Source of the DNA: Foetidibacter luteolus
GTDB lineage: Bacteria > Bacteroidota > Bacteroidia > Chitinophagales > Chitinophagaceae
Direction: 5' to 3'
Assembly (NCBI RefSeq): GCF_009650435.1
Contig: NZ_VVIP01000028.1
Location: 79,052-143,051 of the forward strand
DNA: 64,000 nt
In this document: piece after piece, positions 8,738 to 18,544 of the stretch
How the letters are laid out: each line of letters starts with the position of its first letter
Numbering within the stretch: the stretch's first letter is position 1
Translations under genes and position numbers: made by a program
Notes under the pieces: generated by a model
Told to the model about the DNA's origin: nothing
What the model saw: only the letters and a program-made list of their open reading frames with translations
The model's database searches: none

Positions 8738-9493
8738 ATGCAAAAGATATTCACTTACCTGTTTCTATCATGCGTTTTGCTGGCAAGCATTACTACCCAT
8801 GCCCAAAATGCCATCTTCCTGTCCGAAGGCAGGATTGAATTTGAAAGAAGGATAAACTTATACGCCCAGTTAGAAGATGAGGACAACAACGATACCGACT
8901 GGAAAGAATTGATGAAGAAAACAATGCCCAAGTTTAAAACCACCTACTTCGACCTGAATTTTAAAGACGGCAAAACCCTGTACCGGCCGGGCCGCGAAAA
9001 CACAGACAATAACCGCCTGTGGCAGCAACCGGCGGAAGACAATATTGTATTCAACAACCTGGAAACCTACCAGAGCACCACGCTGAAAAATGTGTACGAC
9101 CAGGCTTTTCTTGTGCAGGATACCACCCGAAAAATAAAATGGAAGATTACCGAAGAAACCAGGAATATTGCCGGGTTTACCTGCCGCCGCGCCAATGGTA
9201 TAGTGATGGATTCCCTTTACATCGTTGCCTTTTATACAGATGCCATTACTACCTCCGGCGGGCCTGAATGTTTTACAGGCCTGCCCGGCATGATAATGGG
9301 TGTGGCAATACCCCGCGAACATATTACCTGGTTTGCTACAAAAGTGTACACCGAAGTTATTACAGACGCCAAACTTAACCCGCCGGCCAAAGGCAAAAAA
9401 ACTACCAATCAATCCCTGTTAACAACATTAAAAGACAGGATGAAAGACTGGGGCAAATGGGGTGAGCGTTACATTAAAGCAATTATGTTGTAA
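8738..9493 (+). CDS. GLPGLI family secreted protein
   Basis: A 251-residue protein starting at 8738, where a signal peptide begins (FLSCVLLASITTHAQ). It carries the family-defining motif GLPG at residues 181-184 within ECFTGLPGMIMG, preceded by the typical beta-strand repeats with Lys-rich termini. GLPGLI proteins are periplasmic or outer-membrane-associated proteins of unknown function, repeatedly found next to outer-membrane barrels like the one just upstream. The short 14-bp spacing supports a two-gene operon. An R2 repeat begins 2 bp after the stop codon. Confidence 0.9.
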   Translation: MQKIFTYLFLSCVLLASITTHAQNAIFLSEGRIEFERRINLYAQLEDEDNNDTDWKELMKKTMPKFKTTYFDLNFKDGKTLYRPGRENTDNNRLWQQPAEDNIVFNNLETYQSTTLKNVYDQAFLVQDTTRKIKWKITEETRNIAGFTCRRANGIVMDSLYIVAFYTDAITTSGGPECFTGLPGMIMGVAIPREHITWFATKVYTEVITDAKLNPPAKGKKTTNQSLLTTLKDRMKDWGKWGERYIKAIML

Positions 9494-9495
9494 AA

Positions 9496-9575
9496 TATTT
9501 ATGGGCCCGGCAGAAGAATAAGCAGGAGGCTTTACTTGCGTCGCACTCTTGTACGCCTTTATCGCTATGCAGCTT
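9496..9575 (+). repeat. R2 intergenic element
   Basis: A full-type R2 copy with TTTATGGGCCCGGCAGAAG at the left and CTTGCGTCGCACTCTTGTAC at the right. It starts immediately after the GLPGLI stop codon and ends about 30 bp before the 3' end of the convergent protease gene, filling the whole gap. Confidence 0.85.
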
Positions 9576-9602
9576 TTCCCACCATGTATAACATGAACGC
9601 TG

Positions 9603-11714
9603 TCAGGCTACATTATGCAGAGAGTTCTGTGACAGAGCATTGTAATATGCCAGTTGCGCTTCAAGCATTTTCTTATATGCAGCAAACTTATAATCATACA
9701 ATACACCCGCAACTTCTACTGTAATCTGCCGCAGCTTGTTTAATTCATCATTCTGAAATTCATTTGCCATAAAGTAATGATAGAACTTTTCGAGAAACAC
9801 CTGTACATCATTATGTAAATCACTATGCTGTTCTTTATTGATAATACCCTCTTCCATCAACTCCTTCAATCTTGCCTTCAGGCGAAGCTCATGTTTATTT
9901 TTAAGCTCGCTTATCAGCCCGTTTATTTGTTCTAGCTGCAACTGGCCATAATAAAAAGGTTGGATGCAGTTAATAACCGCGTTAGCGTCGGTAATATATG
10001 CCTGGTACTTTTCTGATGCCTGGTTAAACGATGCGTAATCTGCTTTAACCTGTACATTATACCCGTAAAAAAAGCAATATGCCTGTTTATCCGCCTGTTG
10101 AAGTTCTTGCTTCTGGCTGGTTATTTCCTGTTCCAGTTGGGCAATCACCTGGTCGCAGTCGGTTGCTGAAAATTTTTGTCCGTCAAAATCAAAACTATTC
10201 ACATCAATCTGCTTTTCTTTAATGGCTTTCACTATCTGCAAATCCCGTTCATTGTTGTTAATAAAAGAGTTTAATGCAGCCTTTTCAGTTGTAAACAATT
10301 GCTCTAACGAAGGCAACGACCTGGTGTTCATAGCGTCATCCACTTCCAAATCTTTTAACTCAACAAAACGGCTATCATAATAGCCGTTGTACACTTCCGG
10401 CAGGCGGTACAGCTCATTTTTGTTTTCATACCACTCGGCATAAGCGCCGCTGTCCATTTTCTCCATCGCCTCTCCGTTTTTAATATTCCGGTAAAGGTTT
10501 TGGGTTAGCTGCTCCTGCAGCTGCATTGTATTGTTAAACACCACCCAGGCCGAAGTTTCGTCGGGCAGTACCTGTATATCAAGTTTGTCAAGATGCGCTT
10601 TTCTCTCGGCCAACTCCGGATGGCTGGCCCACTGGTCTTTGTAATTTATCCTTGACTTGGAAAATGAATGCACAAACTCAAACGATACTTCCGGCAGTCC
10701 TTGCCTAACCGGAAGTTTATACCTGTTGGCCATATTGCGAAAAACTGCCAACTGGTTATCAAAAATGTTAGCTGAACAACGCTTTTGTTTCAACAGTTCA
10801 TCAGCATTGTCAACCGCGGTATTATAGCAGCCTGCCGCGACTTCTATCCTGCTTAAGCCACTTATAACATTATTACCGCCTGCAACGCTGGCGGCTACAG
10901 CATCGGCATGAAATTCCATTTCACGGCTAAGGCTCATATAGTTCTTATTGATCAATTTATACATTTGCCTTAGTATGTACTGTATACCCTCAGCTATTTT
11001 AATGGTTATGGCGGCAAAAAAACTTAATACACCATCAATGCTGGCCCAACTGTTTAGAAAAGTACCATACCCTGTATTTTCATACAGCATATTGTAAATA
11101 ATGCGGTTTACATTGTAAGTAAAGCTTCCCAGCTTCATGCTTCGCTGGCTAAAATGACCAAATTCATGAGCAATAACGGCTTTAAGCTCGCTGATGTTAA
11201 TGCTGTTCACTAATCCAAAACCTATTTCCAGGTTTTTACGAACAGGAAAAAACATGCTCCAGAAACTGGAATTATAAAAAACGCAGGCATTTACATCGGG
11301 AGATACAAATATCTTTTTGGGAAAAGCGGTATTCGTTTCCTTGCTAAGTTGTCTTATAAAGGCAAAAAGTTCAGGCTGTTCCTGTTCGGTAATCTGCACC
11401 CTGTTAGGGTTTTCGTTTTTTGAAACAGAGAAAATAAATTTTATAAGAAAAAAGATGACTGATACGCCAACCGCCATTAATCCCAGGCCAGCCAAAAGAG
11501 TGATTAGTTTGGGCATAGCCGCAATTATCAATACCCCCAGGTAGCAGCAGCCAACAGCCAACAACACCGCCCCCACAACCAGTAACAGGTACACAGCAAA
11601 AAACCATACAATGGAAACAATAACTTTTGCAACCTGCTTTTTAAAAGCGGCAGAGGGCTGCAGTTTTTCAGGAAGTACATTTTGGGGCGTAGGAGGGTAC
11701 GCAAAGTTTTGCAT
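9603..11714 (-). CDS. M48-family membrane metallopeptidase
   Basis: A 703-residue protein. Two long hydrophobic stretches (about 30-65 and 68-95) anchor the N-terminus. The zinc-protease motif HEFGH is at residues 183-187 (AVIAHEFGHFSQ), and the third ligand is likely the Glu in SREMEFHADAVAA near residue 265, as in M48 (HtpX/Ste24-like) enzymes. The remaining 400 residues are charged and largely helical, with coiled-coil character, and are much longer than in HtpX. M48 proteases act in membrane or envelope protein quality control; the substrate is unknown. It is monocistronic between repeats. Confidence 0.88.
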   Translation of the reverse strand: MQNFAYPPTPQNVLPEKLQPSAAFKKQVAKVIVSIVWFFAVYLLLVVGAVLLAVGCCYLGVLIIAAMPKLITLLAGLGLMAVGVSVIFFLIKFIFSVSKNENPNRVQITEQEQPELFAFIRQLSKETNTAFPKKIFVSPDVNACVFYNSSFWSMFFPVRKNLEIGFGLVNSINISELKAVIAHEFGHFSQRSMKLGSFTYNVNRIIYNMLYENTGYGTFLNSWASIDGVLSFFAAITIKIAEGIQYILRQMYKLINKNYMSLSREMEFHADAVAASVAGGNNVISGLSRIEVAAGCYNTAVDNADELLKQKRCSANIFDNQLAVFRNMANRYKLPVRQGLPEVSFEFVHSFSKSRINYKDQWASHPELAERKAHLDKLDIQVLPDETSAWVVFNNTMQLQEQLTQNLYRNIKNGEAMEKMDSGAYAEWYENKNELYRLPEVYNGYYDSRFVELKDLEVDDAMNTRSLPSLEQLFTTEKAALNSFINNNERDLQIVKAIKEKQIDVNSFDFDGQKFSATDCDQVIAQLEQEITSQKQELQQADKQAYCFFYGYNVQVKADYASFNQASEKYQAYITDANAVINCIQPFYYGQLQLEQINGLISELKNKHELRLKARLKELMEEGIINKEQHSDLHNDVQVFLEKFYHYFMANEFQNDELNKLRQITVEVAGVLYDYKFAAYKKMLEAQLAYYNALSQNSLHNVA

Positions 11715-11974
11715 GTTGTTTGGGTTTAGGATACAATTTTAATAAAAAAACAAACCCTGGGAAATAGGTTAAATCAATTTTAATTGCCCTTAGCCAGGCA
11801 ATCACACATGTTTAATCATCAAAATCATTAAATTTTTTCTTGCTGACAACCACATACAACCATTAATCGTTATAACAAGTGGATTTAACGGGGTTTATTT
11901 GAACGGGGCGGGTAGTAAAGTACCCGCTCTGTTAGTTTAGCTAATGGCATAACTGGCTGGTATACTGCGCTATC

Positions 11975-12025
11975 AGCAGCTTGTTGCACTTTGGGGTGAG
12001 GGATTGTAGCGGCTACCCGGTGAGA
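11975..12025 (+). repeat. R1 element, truncated copy
   Basis: Only the left third of R1 is present: TTGTTGCACTTTGGGGTGAG followed by GGATTGTAGCGGCTACCCGG. It ends 5 bp before the stop codon of the histidine kinase gene and lies about 260 bp upstream of the M48 protease start. The rest of the 315-bp gap (11715-11974) is AT-rich and shows no gene. Confidence 0.75.
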
Positions 12026-12029
12026 AAAA

Positions 12030-14105
12030 TTAACTGGCAGAAAAATTGATGGGCAGGGAAACGAAAAAAATGGTACCGCAGCCGTTGTTATTTTCAAACC
12101 ATATTTTTCCATTGTGGGCTTCAATAATCTGCCGGGTAATGTACAGGCCCAGCCCAAACGAAGGCTCGCCCTGGGTACCTTTTCTTTTTGCTGTAAGGGT
12201 CATATTAAAAATCTCTTCCTTCAGCTCCGTGGGTATGCCAATGCCATGGTCTTCTACCGCCACCATAATATGTGCCCCATCCTCTTTCATTCTTATAGTA
12301 ATGGTTTCCTGTGCAGGACTAAATTTTACAGCGTTGGCAATAAGGTTACTGAATACCCTCCAGAGTTTCTCCCTGTCTGCATGTATGCTTGCCTGAACAG
12401 GATAAAACTCAAGCTGCTGTTTCTTTTCCGCTGCTTTTGGCTGCAACTGTTTTACACAATAATCCAGCAGGTGGTCAAGCTCTACAGGCACTTTTTCTAT
12501 GTCTTTAACAGAGGCATTTGTTTGCAGCAGGTCGTCAATAAGGGAAAGGGCATCAGTACCGCTTTTTTGCATGATGCGCACCATTTCTTTTTTCTCGTTT
12601 TCGCTAAGCCATTCGTTAACCTGCATTTCAGCAAAGTTAAGCATGGCGCTAACGGGGTTACGCAGGTCATGCGCAATTACCTTCATCATGCGGGTATTTT
12701 CATACTGGCTTTTTTCAAGTGCCTCAAGCGCTTTCTGCATTTGCCCGTTACGGGTATTTATTTCTTTGTTAAGGCCTATTAACTGGGATACATTGCGGCG
12801 GGACTGACGGTACAACCGCCATACAAGTACGGTAATGATAACCGCCATTAACAGGCAGATGATAATGATGTATAAATACAGCTTTTGTGTTTGCTCTTTT
12901 TCTTTGGCCAATACCAGTTCCTGCGTACGTTCCAGGTACTGCAACTGTTTACGTATGTCCTGCTCAGGGCTTGGCTTTGATGCGGAGGTAACTGAATCAT
13001 TTAAGCTTAGGTATTGCAGAATATCTCCGTAAGCATTTTTATAATCGCCCTGCTGCGCCAGGGCAGCGGCCCGCAAACGCAGGTACCTTTCACGGTGCTG
13101 TACACTGCCATTAACACTATCCAGCCATACCTTCATGTTTCCGATTACCTGTTGCGCTTTTTTTGGTTCAGACCTTTTTAAATAAAAACCAGCCAGCCGT
13201 TCCCTGGTGTATTGGGCATCTTCTTCTGCACGGTTTGGCTTACTGGTTAGCGCTATGCTTTCTTTCAACACACGTTCTGCAGCGGTATCGTTGCCCATAT
13301 CCATCAACAGCTTGCCCATATTGCCATACACTACACCTTTGGCTGTTTCAATATAATCCGTGCGGTCTGTAAAAACCAAAGCATGTTTGTTGATAAAATC
13401 AAAGGCCAGGTTATAATAGTGCAGGGCGCTGTCTTTAATACCAGCATTGCTGTAACAAAGGCCTATATCATCCAGGTGCATTTGTTTGTAAACAAACCTT
13501 ATAAAAGGGTCTTTCTCTTTGTCCATTTCAGCAAACGCCTGGTGAAAAACGGGTATTGCCTCCCTGTAATTCCGCTGCTTGTATAATTCGTATGCCAGCC
13601 TTGAGTAATAACCAACAGATGATGGCAACCCCTTCATTTTCCTGCTTACAATATCTTTTGCCTGGTAGTATAATGCAAATGCGGCTTCGTACCTGTTAAG
13701 GGCCATCAACGCATCGCCTTTAAAAAAGAGGGCTTTAACATAATCGCCGGTGTATTGCCCGTTTATGTACGGCTCATGTATTATAAACAACATACTGTCA
13801 GCGTACAGGGTAGCGCTGTCGTAGTCCCTCTCTATGGTAAAATAGTAATCCCTTATTTTGTCGTACTTGCGGTAAATATCACCCCGGCCGGGCTTAAAAC
13901 GTTGGTACGATGTATCCAGGTAATGCATCATGGCGCCCCGCCTGAAACCGGAGACTTTAGACAATACGGAATCTACAATAACCGGGTTATCGGGCACGGT
14001 TTTGCTGCCATTGTTACAAGCCATTAAAAAAAAGAAAACCAGGTGCAGGGATACTGCTGAAGCTGTTTTGGTGGATTTACAAAAATAAAACAGGCCTATA
14101 GCCAT
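12030..14105 (-). CDS. TPR-containing sensor histidine kinase (lipoprotein-type N-terminus)
   Basis: A 691-residue protein. The start at 14105 is chosen because it opens a signal peptide with a lipobox-like LMAC. A periplasmic region of TPR repeats (about 40-390) is followed by one transmembrane helix (about 408-430, LYLYIIIICLLMAVIITVLV), a coiled linker, a HisKA domain with His479 in IAHDLRNPVS, and a HATPase domain with N-box (NLIANAVKFSP), G1 (EDHGIGIP) and G2 (FGLGLYI) motifs. No receiver domain is fused and no response regulator is adjacent. TPR-sensor kinases are common in Bacteroidota; the signal is unknown. A lipidated N-terminus together with a transmembrane helix would be unusual, so cleavage is uncertain. 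Confidence 0.9.
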   Translation of the reverse strand: MAIGLFYFCKSTKTASAVSLHLVFFFLMACNNGSKTVPDNPVIVDSVLSKVSGFRRGAMMHYLDTSYQRFKPGRGDIYRKYDKIRDYYFTIERDYDSATLYADSMLFIIHEPYINGQYTGDYVKALFFKGDALMALNRYEAAFALYYQAKDIVSRKMKGLPSSVGYYSRLAYELYKQRNYREAIPVFHQAFAEMDKEKDPFIRFVYKQMHLDDIGLCYSNAGIKDSALHYYNLAFDFINKHALVFTDRTDYIETAKGVVYGNMGKLLMDMGNDTAAERVLKESIALTSKPNRAEEDAQYTRERLAGFYLKRSEPKKAQQVIGNMKVWLDSVNGSVQHRERYLRLRAAALAQQGDYKNAYGDILQYLSLNDSVTSASKPSPEQDIRKQLQYLERTQELVLAKEKEQTQKLYLYIIIICLLMAVIITVLVWRLYRQSRRNVSQLIGLNKEINTRNGQMQKALEALEKSQYENTRMMKVIAHDLRNPVSAMLNFAEMQVNEWLSENEKKEMVRIMQKSGTDALSLIDDLLQTNASVKDIEKVPVELDHLLDYCVKQLQPKAAEKKQQLEFYPVQASIHADREKLWRVFSNLIANAVKFSPAQETITIRMKEDGAHIMVAVEDHGIGIPTELKEEIFNMTLTAKRKGTQGEPSFGLGLYITRQIIEAHNGKIWFENNNGCGTIFFVSLPINFSAS

Positions 14106-14330
14106 TACGGGAGTTTTATTAACCGGCAAATGTAGTTTAATTAGCCAGACGAACACCGGCCTGCTCTTTTAATTTTACCGTAATGTACAGTGGCCAACAG
14201 CATAATTACAAGGCAATTTTTTTTACCGGATTACAAGAAGTGTCTCCCCCAAAAAACACCAATGCCCATTTGTAACAGTCCCATACAGAGCATGGCTATG
14301 CCTTTTGATGGCCATTTATAAAACCTTTCC

Positions 14331-14460
14331 GCGAAAGCAGCCGCGTGTTGCACTTTCGGGTGAGGGATTGCAGCGGTTACCCCGCTGAGGCCATCGCAGC
14401 CCGGCTTTGTGGCGGAGTAATAGCGGAAAGCCCGGCCCGAGGTACGAGGGACACCCCCTA
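14331..14460 (+). repeat. R1 intergenic element
   Basis: A nearly complete copy: GGTGAGGGATTGCAGCGGTT, AGCGGTTACCCCGCT (a 5-bp stem), GGCGGAGTAATAGCGGAAAG, and a variant tail CGAGGTACGAGGGACACCCCC. It lies in the divergent 537-bp gap between the kinase (start 14105) and the reductase (start 14643); the rest of the gap holds no visible gene. Confidence 0.85.
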
Positions 14461-14642
14461 AAAAAATTCTACCACAGTATAACGCAGCAACCCAGCCATG
14501 CAGCGATGGGGATTGCAGCAAAAACCGGAACGGCATAATACCCGCCCGTTTAAAGCATGCGAAGCTTTTTTTACCCATGTGGCCTCATTAACATTTTAGG
14601 GTTATTATTGCACCCAGGTATGTTTAATAGCTAACCAGTACT

Positions 14643-15281
14643 ATGGCAAAAATTCTTATACAGTTTGCCCACCCGGCATTTGGCAAATCAAAGGTTCACA
14701 AAACGCTGGTTAAATACAGCCGCGGCCTGCAGGGCGTAACCTTTAACGACCTGTATGAGCTTTATCCTGACCTTCATATTGATGTGGCAAGAGAGAAAAA
14801 CCTTTTGCTGCAGCATGATATTATTGTACTGCAGCACCCATTTTACTGGTACAGCGGACCCGCCATTATTAAGCAGTGGCTTGACCTGGTGCTGGAATAC
14901 AACTGGGCATACGGGCCTGGCGGTAATGTATTGGAAGGGAAAAAAATGATGAGCGCCATTTCCTGCGGGGGAAGTATAAATGCTTATACACAGGGCGGTT
15001 ACAACCGTTATCCTGTAACAGACTTTCTGTTACCCTTTAAACAAACAGCTTACCTGTGCAAAATGAACTGGCTTCCGCCATTTGTAATACATAGTACATA
15101 CCGCCAAAAAGCCGGCGGGCTTGAAGCACTTGCCAGCCAGTACACAGACATTTTAACAGCGCTGGTAAACGAACAAATAGCGCCGGAACAATATAACCAG
15201 GCAACTTATATAAATGATATTGAGCTTGCCATAGCAGATGCCGGAGCGGTTAACATTACTGAAGGAAAAACCGAAAACTGA
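14643..15281 (+). CDS. NAD(P)H-dependent FMN oxidoreductase, KefF/MdaB-like
   Basis: A 212-residue cytoplasmic flavodoxin-fold reductase. The N-terminal beta strand and FMN loop read ILIQFAHPAFGKSKV. The family block HPFYWYSGPAIIKQWLDLV (about 60-79) and the AISCGG segment (near 104) match the KefF / general-stress-protein-14 group. Such enzymes reduce quinones with NAD(P)H; KefF partners a potassium-efflux channel, but no kefC-type gene is adjacent, so a general quinone-reductase role is likelier. The ORF starts a plus-strand unit and ends 65 bp before a convergent gene. Confidence 0.88.
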   Translation: MAKILIQFAHPAFGKSKVHKTLVKYSRGLQGVTFNDLYELYPDLHIDVAREKNLLLQHDIIVLQHPFYWYSGPAIIKQWLDLVLEYNWAYGPGGNVLEGKKMMSAISCGGSINAYTQGGYNRYPVTDFLLPFKQTAYLCKMNWLPPFVIHSTYRQKAGGLEALASQYTDILTALVNEQIAPEQYNQATYINDIELAIADAGAVNITEGKTEN

Positions 15282-15346
15282 AGAAGGACTGGAAGAGCCG
15301 GCGGAGAAATGCACGGCGTTTAGTCTATACTTCCAATACAACAGGG

Positions 15347-16486
15347 TTAGCCTTTTTGACCTTTTTTTGCAGGCCTGTCTTTCTTTTTTTTACCCCACCA
15401 TAAAACAAAACCGGTAACAGGCAGGCTGGCAGCAATAAGGCTTGCGCAGAAAGCAAGTATTTTACCGGGCAGGCCCAATATAGCGCCTACATGCACATCA
15501 TAATTCATGCGCATTATTTTATCGGCTACGGTGGCATCTTTAAAGCTGCCATACGCATGCTTAACCGGTATTTCTTTAAGGGTGTATTGGTCGTAAAAAT
15601 GATAGTCAGCTTTCCAGTAAGTAGATGCATCCGGGTTAATGGCAGCTTCAATGCTGGATGAGTCGGTTTCGGGGAAATGCATATCAATGATGGCAGCCGT
15701 GGGGTTTTCCGCACTTACTTTTTGCCAAATGGCATCTACCGGCGAAGCAGCAACAGCTTGTGATTTTTTAGTTTTGTCAGAGAGGCTTTCCGCAAACTCC
15801 ACCTGTGCCTTACCGCCGGATGTTACCCAGTACACAGATTTGGCAAACCACTGAAAACCCCAAACCAACCCGGTAAGAGCGATAAAAATCACAATCCACG
15901 TCATATAAAAACCCAGCACATTGTGCAGGTCGTAATTAACCCTGCGCCATTTGGCATTCCACTTAATTGTAAAGCGTTGCTTGCGGGCTGCCTTATTTTT
16001 AGGCCACCACAAAATAAGGCCGGTAATAATCATGACAACGAATATCAATGTAGCCGAAGCCACAATTGGCTGACCTATAGCTGGCGGCAGCCACAGGTAA
16101 AAGTGGCCCATTAATACTACCCTGAAGAACTCGGTGTTCATATTCTGCAGATTAAGCACCTGTCCACTGTAAGGGTTTATGTGTATAAGGTAATAGTACT
16201 CAGGGTCTGCATTATAAAAAGCAGCTACCGCAGCTTTGTTTTTGTCGCCGTAAGATATGCTGTGCAGTTTTTTATCCGGCAGTTGTGCCAACGCTATTTT
16301 CTTAAGCTCGGTAGGAGGTAAAAAGGGTTTGCTCTCTTGTTGCACATACTGGTAAGGCTCGGTAAAATGCTTTATTTCTCTTTCAAAAGCCAGTATGCAG
16401 CCCGTTATCCCAAGGAACAATACGATAAGCCCGGACGCAAGACCTAACCAAAGGTGCGCCTTAAGTATTATTTTTTTAAAATTCAT
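15347..16486 (-). CDS. PepSY-domain membrane protein
   Basis: A 379-residue protein with the PepSY-TM architecture: an N-terminal helix (about 10-32, LWLGLASGLIVLFLGITGC), a periplasmic PepSY segment (about 60-110), paired central helices (about 135-160 and 190-212), a second soluble region, and a C-terminal helix near 345-362 followed by a Lys-rich tail. The WWPKNK sequence after helix two is typical. Homologues are often linked with iron uptake or ferric reductase activity, but here no siderophore receptor is adjacent, so the role is not assigned. Confidence 0.88.
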   Translation of the reverse strand: MNFKKIILKAHLWLGLASGLIVLFLGITGCILAFEREIKHFTEPYQYVQQESKPFLPPTELKKIALAQLPDKKLHSISYGDKNKAAVAAFYNADPEYYYLIHINPYSGQVLNLQNMNTEFFRVVLMGHFYLWLPPAIGQPIVASATLIFVVMIITGLILWWPKNKAARKQRFTIKWNAKWRRVNYDLHNVLGFYMTWIVIFIALTGLVWGFQWFAKSVYWVTSGGKAQVEFAESLSDKTKKSQAVAASPVDAIWQKVSAENPTAAIIDMHFPETDSSSIEAAINPDASTYWKADYHFYDQYTLKEIPVKHAYGSFKDATVADKIMRMNYDVHVGAILGLPGKILAFCASLIAASLPVTGFVLWWGKKKKDRPAKKGQKG

Positions 16487-16665
16487 GCAATGCTTAGTAA
16501 GTGCTAATTTGATGAAGCCAGGTTATACGTATGCTTACGCAGTACCGGGGTTATGCCAGCATTGCAAATGTGTGCCGCAGAAGTGGTAATGATTTATAAA
16601 ATCAGGAAAAACTTTTACGTAAAGCGGAATGGGGTATGTTTGGTTAAACCTTAAAAAGCTTTTGT

Positions 16666-17049
16666 TCAGTTTTTCTTTTTGGCTTTGGTAACCGCCATAG
16701 CCGCATTTTCCTTCACCCTGAACTTTACAATTTTTGTTACCAGGGCGAGGGGCAAGGGCTCATTTAATGGAAATTGAACGGAACCTTTGGCGCTTTTGTA
16801 GCGGGATAACTCTTTTTTAAAAGCTTCAATGCCAGAGGGTGTAGGGTAAAAGCCGATGTGGTTTTCGTAGCAGGCAAAGTAAACCAGCATCCCCCTCAGT
16901 TTATAAGCCGGCATTTGATAACTGATCGTTTCTTCAGCCCCCGGCGCAGCAGCTTTAATAGTTTGGCGCAACTGCTGCAGCAGCAACTGTATACCAGGAG
17001 AAAAACCGGCTATATATTCATCCACGTTGGCTACCTGTACTTTTTGCAT
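16666..17049 (-). CDS. DUF1801 domain protein (YdhG-like)
   Basis: A 127-residue soluble protein with the DUF1801 pattern: an N-terminal helix (VDEYIAGFSPGIQLLLQQLR), then EETISYQMPAYKL, then the beta segment NHIGFYPTPSGIEAF. The C-terminus is Lys-rich (TKAKKKN). Family members are small proteins, some described as frataxin-like iron chaperones in Bacillus, but function here is unproven. A second DUF1801 protein lies at 31618-32073. Confidence 0.85.
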   Translation of the reverse strand: MQKVQVANVDEYIAGFSPGIQLLLQQLRQTIKAAAPGAEETISYQMPAYKLRGMLVYFACYENHIGFYPTPSGIEAFKKELSRYKSAKGSVQFPLNEPLPLALVTKIVKFRVKENAAMAVTKAKKKN

Positions 17050-17239
17050 AAGGGTAACCTGTTTATTTCATTTAACAGGCAGGCTAAGATAATTTTCTTC
17101 CTCCTTAAATGCAAGCGTGTATCTGCTTTCCGGCTGTACAAGCTAACATAAGCTGATGAAAGCCTTAATGCATGCTGTTTGTCATCATAAAAACAGAGCC
17201 ACTACTCACCTACCTTACCTTAAACAAAATACGCATTGT

Positions 17240-17734
17240 ATGAAAGGTCTTGAAAATCCAACTTACCTTTTGTTACTGATTATTTCTAACGTTGCCGCAT
17301 TGCTAATGATTGTATTGGCTGTTAAGTGGCCGCGCATTTCCCGGATGGTATTGGCCACTCTTTTTGGCTGGGCATGCTATATAAACTGGAAAACATCGCA
17401 ACTAACACCACAGGTATACCTTGAGTACGGCAATCTTGCATGGACACCCTTTTACCGCGAATTTATTAATGGCTGGTTTGCCGGCAATATAAAGCTTGCC
17501 GTAGGCGGTATAGCTACCTGCCAGGGATTGATAGCGCTGGGCCTGCTGGCGGGTGGCCGCCTGCTAAAGATTGCCGGCACGGGCGCCATACTATTTCTGC
17601 TGGCTATAATACCCCTTGGCGTAGGCTCCGGGTTTCCCGCTACACTGCTGATGGCCATTGCTATGCTGGTTACTTTAAGGAAGGCAAAAACACCCCTTAT
17701 CAGCAAACGTTTACAACCAGTTGCCCCAAACTGA
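17240..17734 (+). CDS. Small polytopic membrane protein, unknown function
   Basis: A 164-residue protein from the ATG at 17240; an upstream in-frame ATG at 17156 would add 28 residues without hydrophobic or conserved character. Four hydrophobic helices are visible (starting about residues 8, 34, 86 and 115, for example LLLLIISNVAALLMIVLAV and GAILFLLAIIPLGVGSG). I do not recognise a family. It is convergent with the SDR gene, 5 bp from its stop. Confidence 0.65.
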   Translation: MKGLENPTYLLLLIISNVAALLMIVLAVKWPRISRMVLATLFGWACYINWKTSQLTPQVYLEYGNLAWTPFYREFINGWFAGNIKLAVGGIATCQGLIALGLLAGGRLLKIAGTGAILFLLAIIPLGVGSGFPATLLMAIAMLVTLRKAKTPLISKRLQPVAPN

Positions 17735-17739
17735 ACAAA

Positions 17740-18528
17740 TTACAAACTGCCCAGCCTGCCCCCATCTACTGGCAGGTTTATGCCATTAATAAAAGCCGCT
17801 GCAGGCGAACACAAGAAAGCCACCGCGGCGGCAAACTCTTCCGGCTCGCCCAGCCTTCCCGCAGGTACGGTGGACAATGTTTTCCGCAACACCTCATCCA
17901 CAGAGGTATCATTGGCCTGTGCCTGCCTGCCAAAAAGATAATCCAGCCTGGCTGTTTTGGTAAAACCGGGCAACACATTGTTTACGGTTATGCCACAGGG
18001 GCCTAATTCGTTAGCCAGCGTTTTGGCCCAGTTGGCCACGGCGGCACGCACGGTGTTGGATATGCCCAAACCTGCAGTTGGTTGCTTGGCCGAAACGGAA
18101 GTAACGTTTACAATACGGCCAAACCCTGCCGCTTTCATCCCCGGCACTATGGCCTGCGCTAAAAGGTGCGCTGTTATCAGCAGCGACCGGAAGGATTTTT
18201 CCAGTTCTTCCGCTGCTGTATCAATCAAAGGCCCGGAAGGCGGGCCGCCGGAGTTGTTTACCAGTATGTGTATGGTATTGCCGCCGGCCAGGTATTGTTT
18301 AACGGTATGCTGTAATTGATAAGGCTGCCCGCTATCAGCAACAAGGCAAGTGTGTTGCTGCTGCTGCGATGCATCAAGCGATTGCAGCACTGTCTTTAAT
18401 TTTTCTTCATTTCTTGCCAGCACAATTACATTGGCGCCGTTAAGGGCAAGCTCTTTTGCCGTAGCTGCGCCCAGCCCTTGCGATGCACCGCATACCAGCG
18501 CTGTTTTTCCGGTTAAGCTTAGGTTCAT
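17740..18528 (-). CDS. SDR-family protein lacking the catalytic Tyr-Lys pair
   Basis: A 262-residue Rossmann-fold protein. The nucleotide-binding motif is intact (CGASQGLGAA, residues 13-22), as is NNSGG (91-95). The catalytic block is altered: after Ser144 (NVTSVSAKQ) the expected Tyr at +13 is Ser157 and the expected Lys at +17 is Arg161 (LGISNTVRAAV). This matches a known divergent BKR-like SDR subgroup without the standard active site. It may bind NAD(P)H and use another mechanism, or be non-catalytic. The C-terminal LPVDGGRLGSL is normal. Substrate unknown. Confidence 0.88.
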   Translation of the reverse strand: MNLSLTGKTALVCGASQGLGAATAKELALNGANVIVLARNEEKLKTVLQSLDASQQQQHTCLVADSGQPYQLQHTVKQYLAGGNTIHILVNNSGGPPSGPLIDTAAEELEKSFRSLLITAHLLAQAIVPGMKAAGFGRIVNVTSVSAKQPTAGLGISNTVRAAVANWAKTLANELGPCGITVNNVLPGFTKTARLDYLFGRQAQANDTSVDEVLRKTLSTVPAGRLGEPEEFAAAVAFLCSPAAAFINGINLPVDGGRLGSL

Positions 18529-18544
18529 AAGATTATTTTTTATG

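Noticed and set aside
14231..14578. 115-codon minus-strand ORF
   Set aside because: It runs through an R1 repeat and its flanks; its composition follows the repeat, not a protein.
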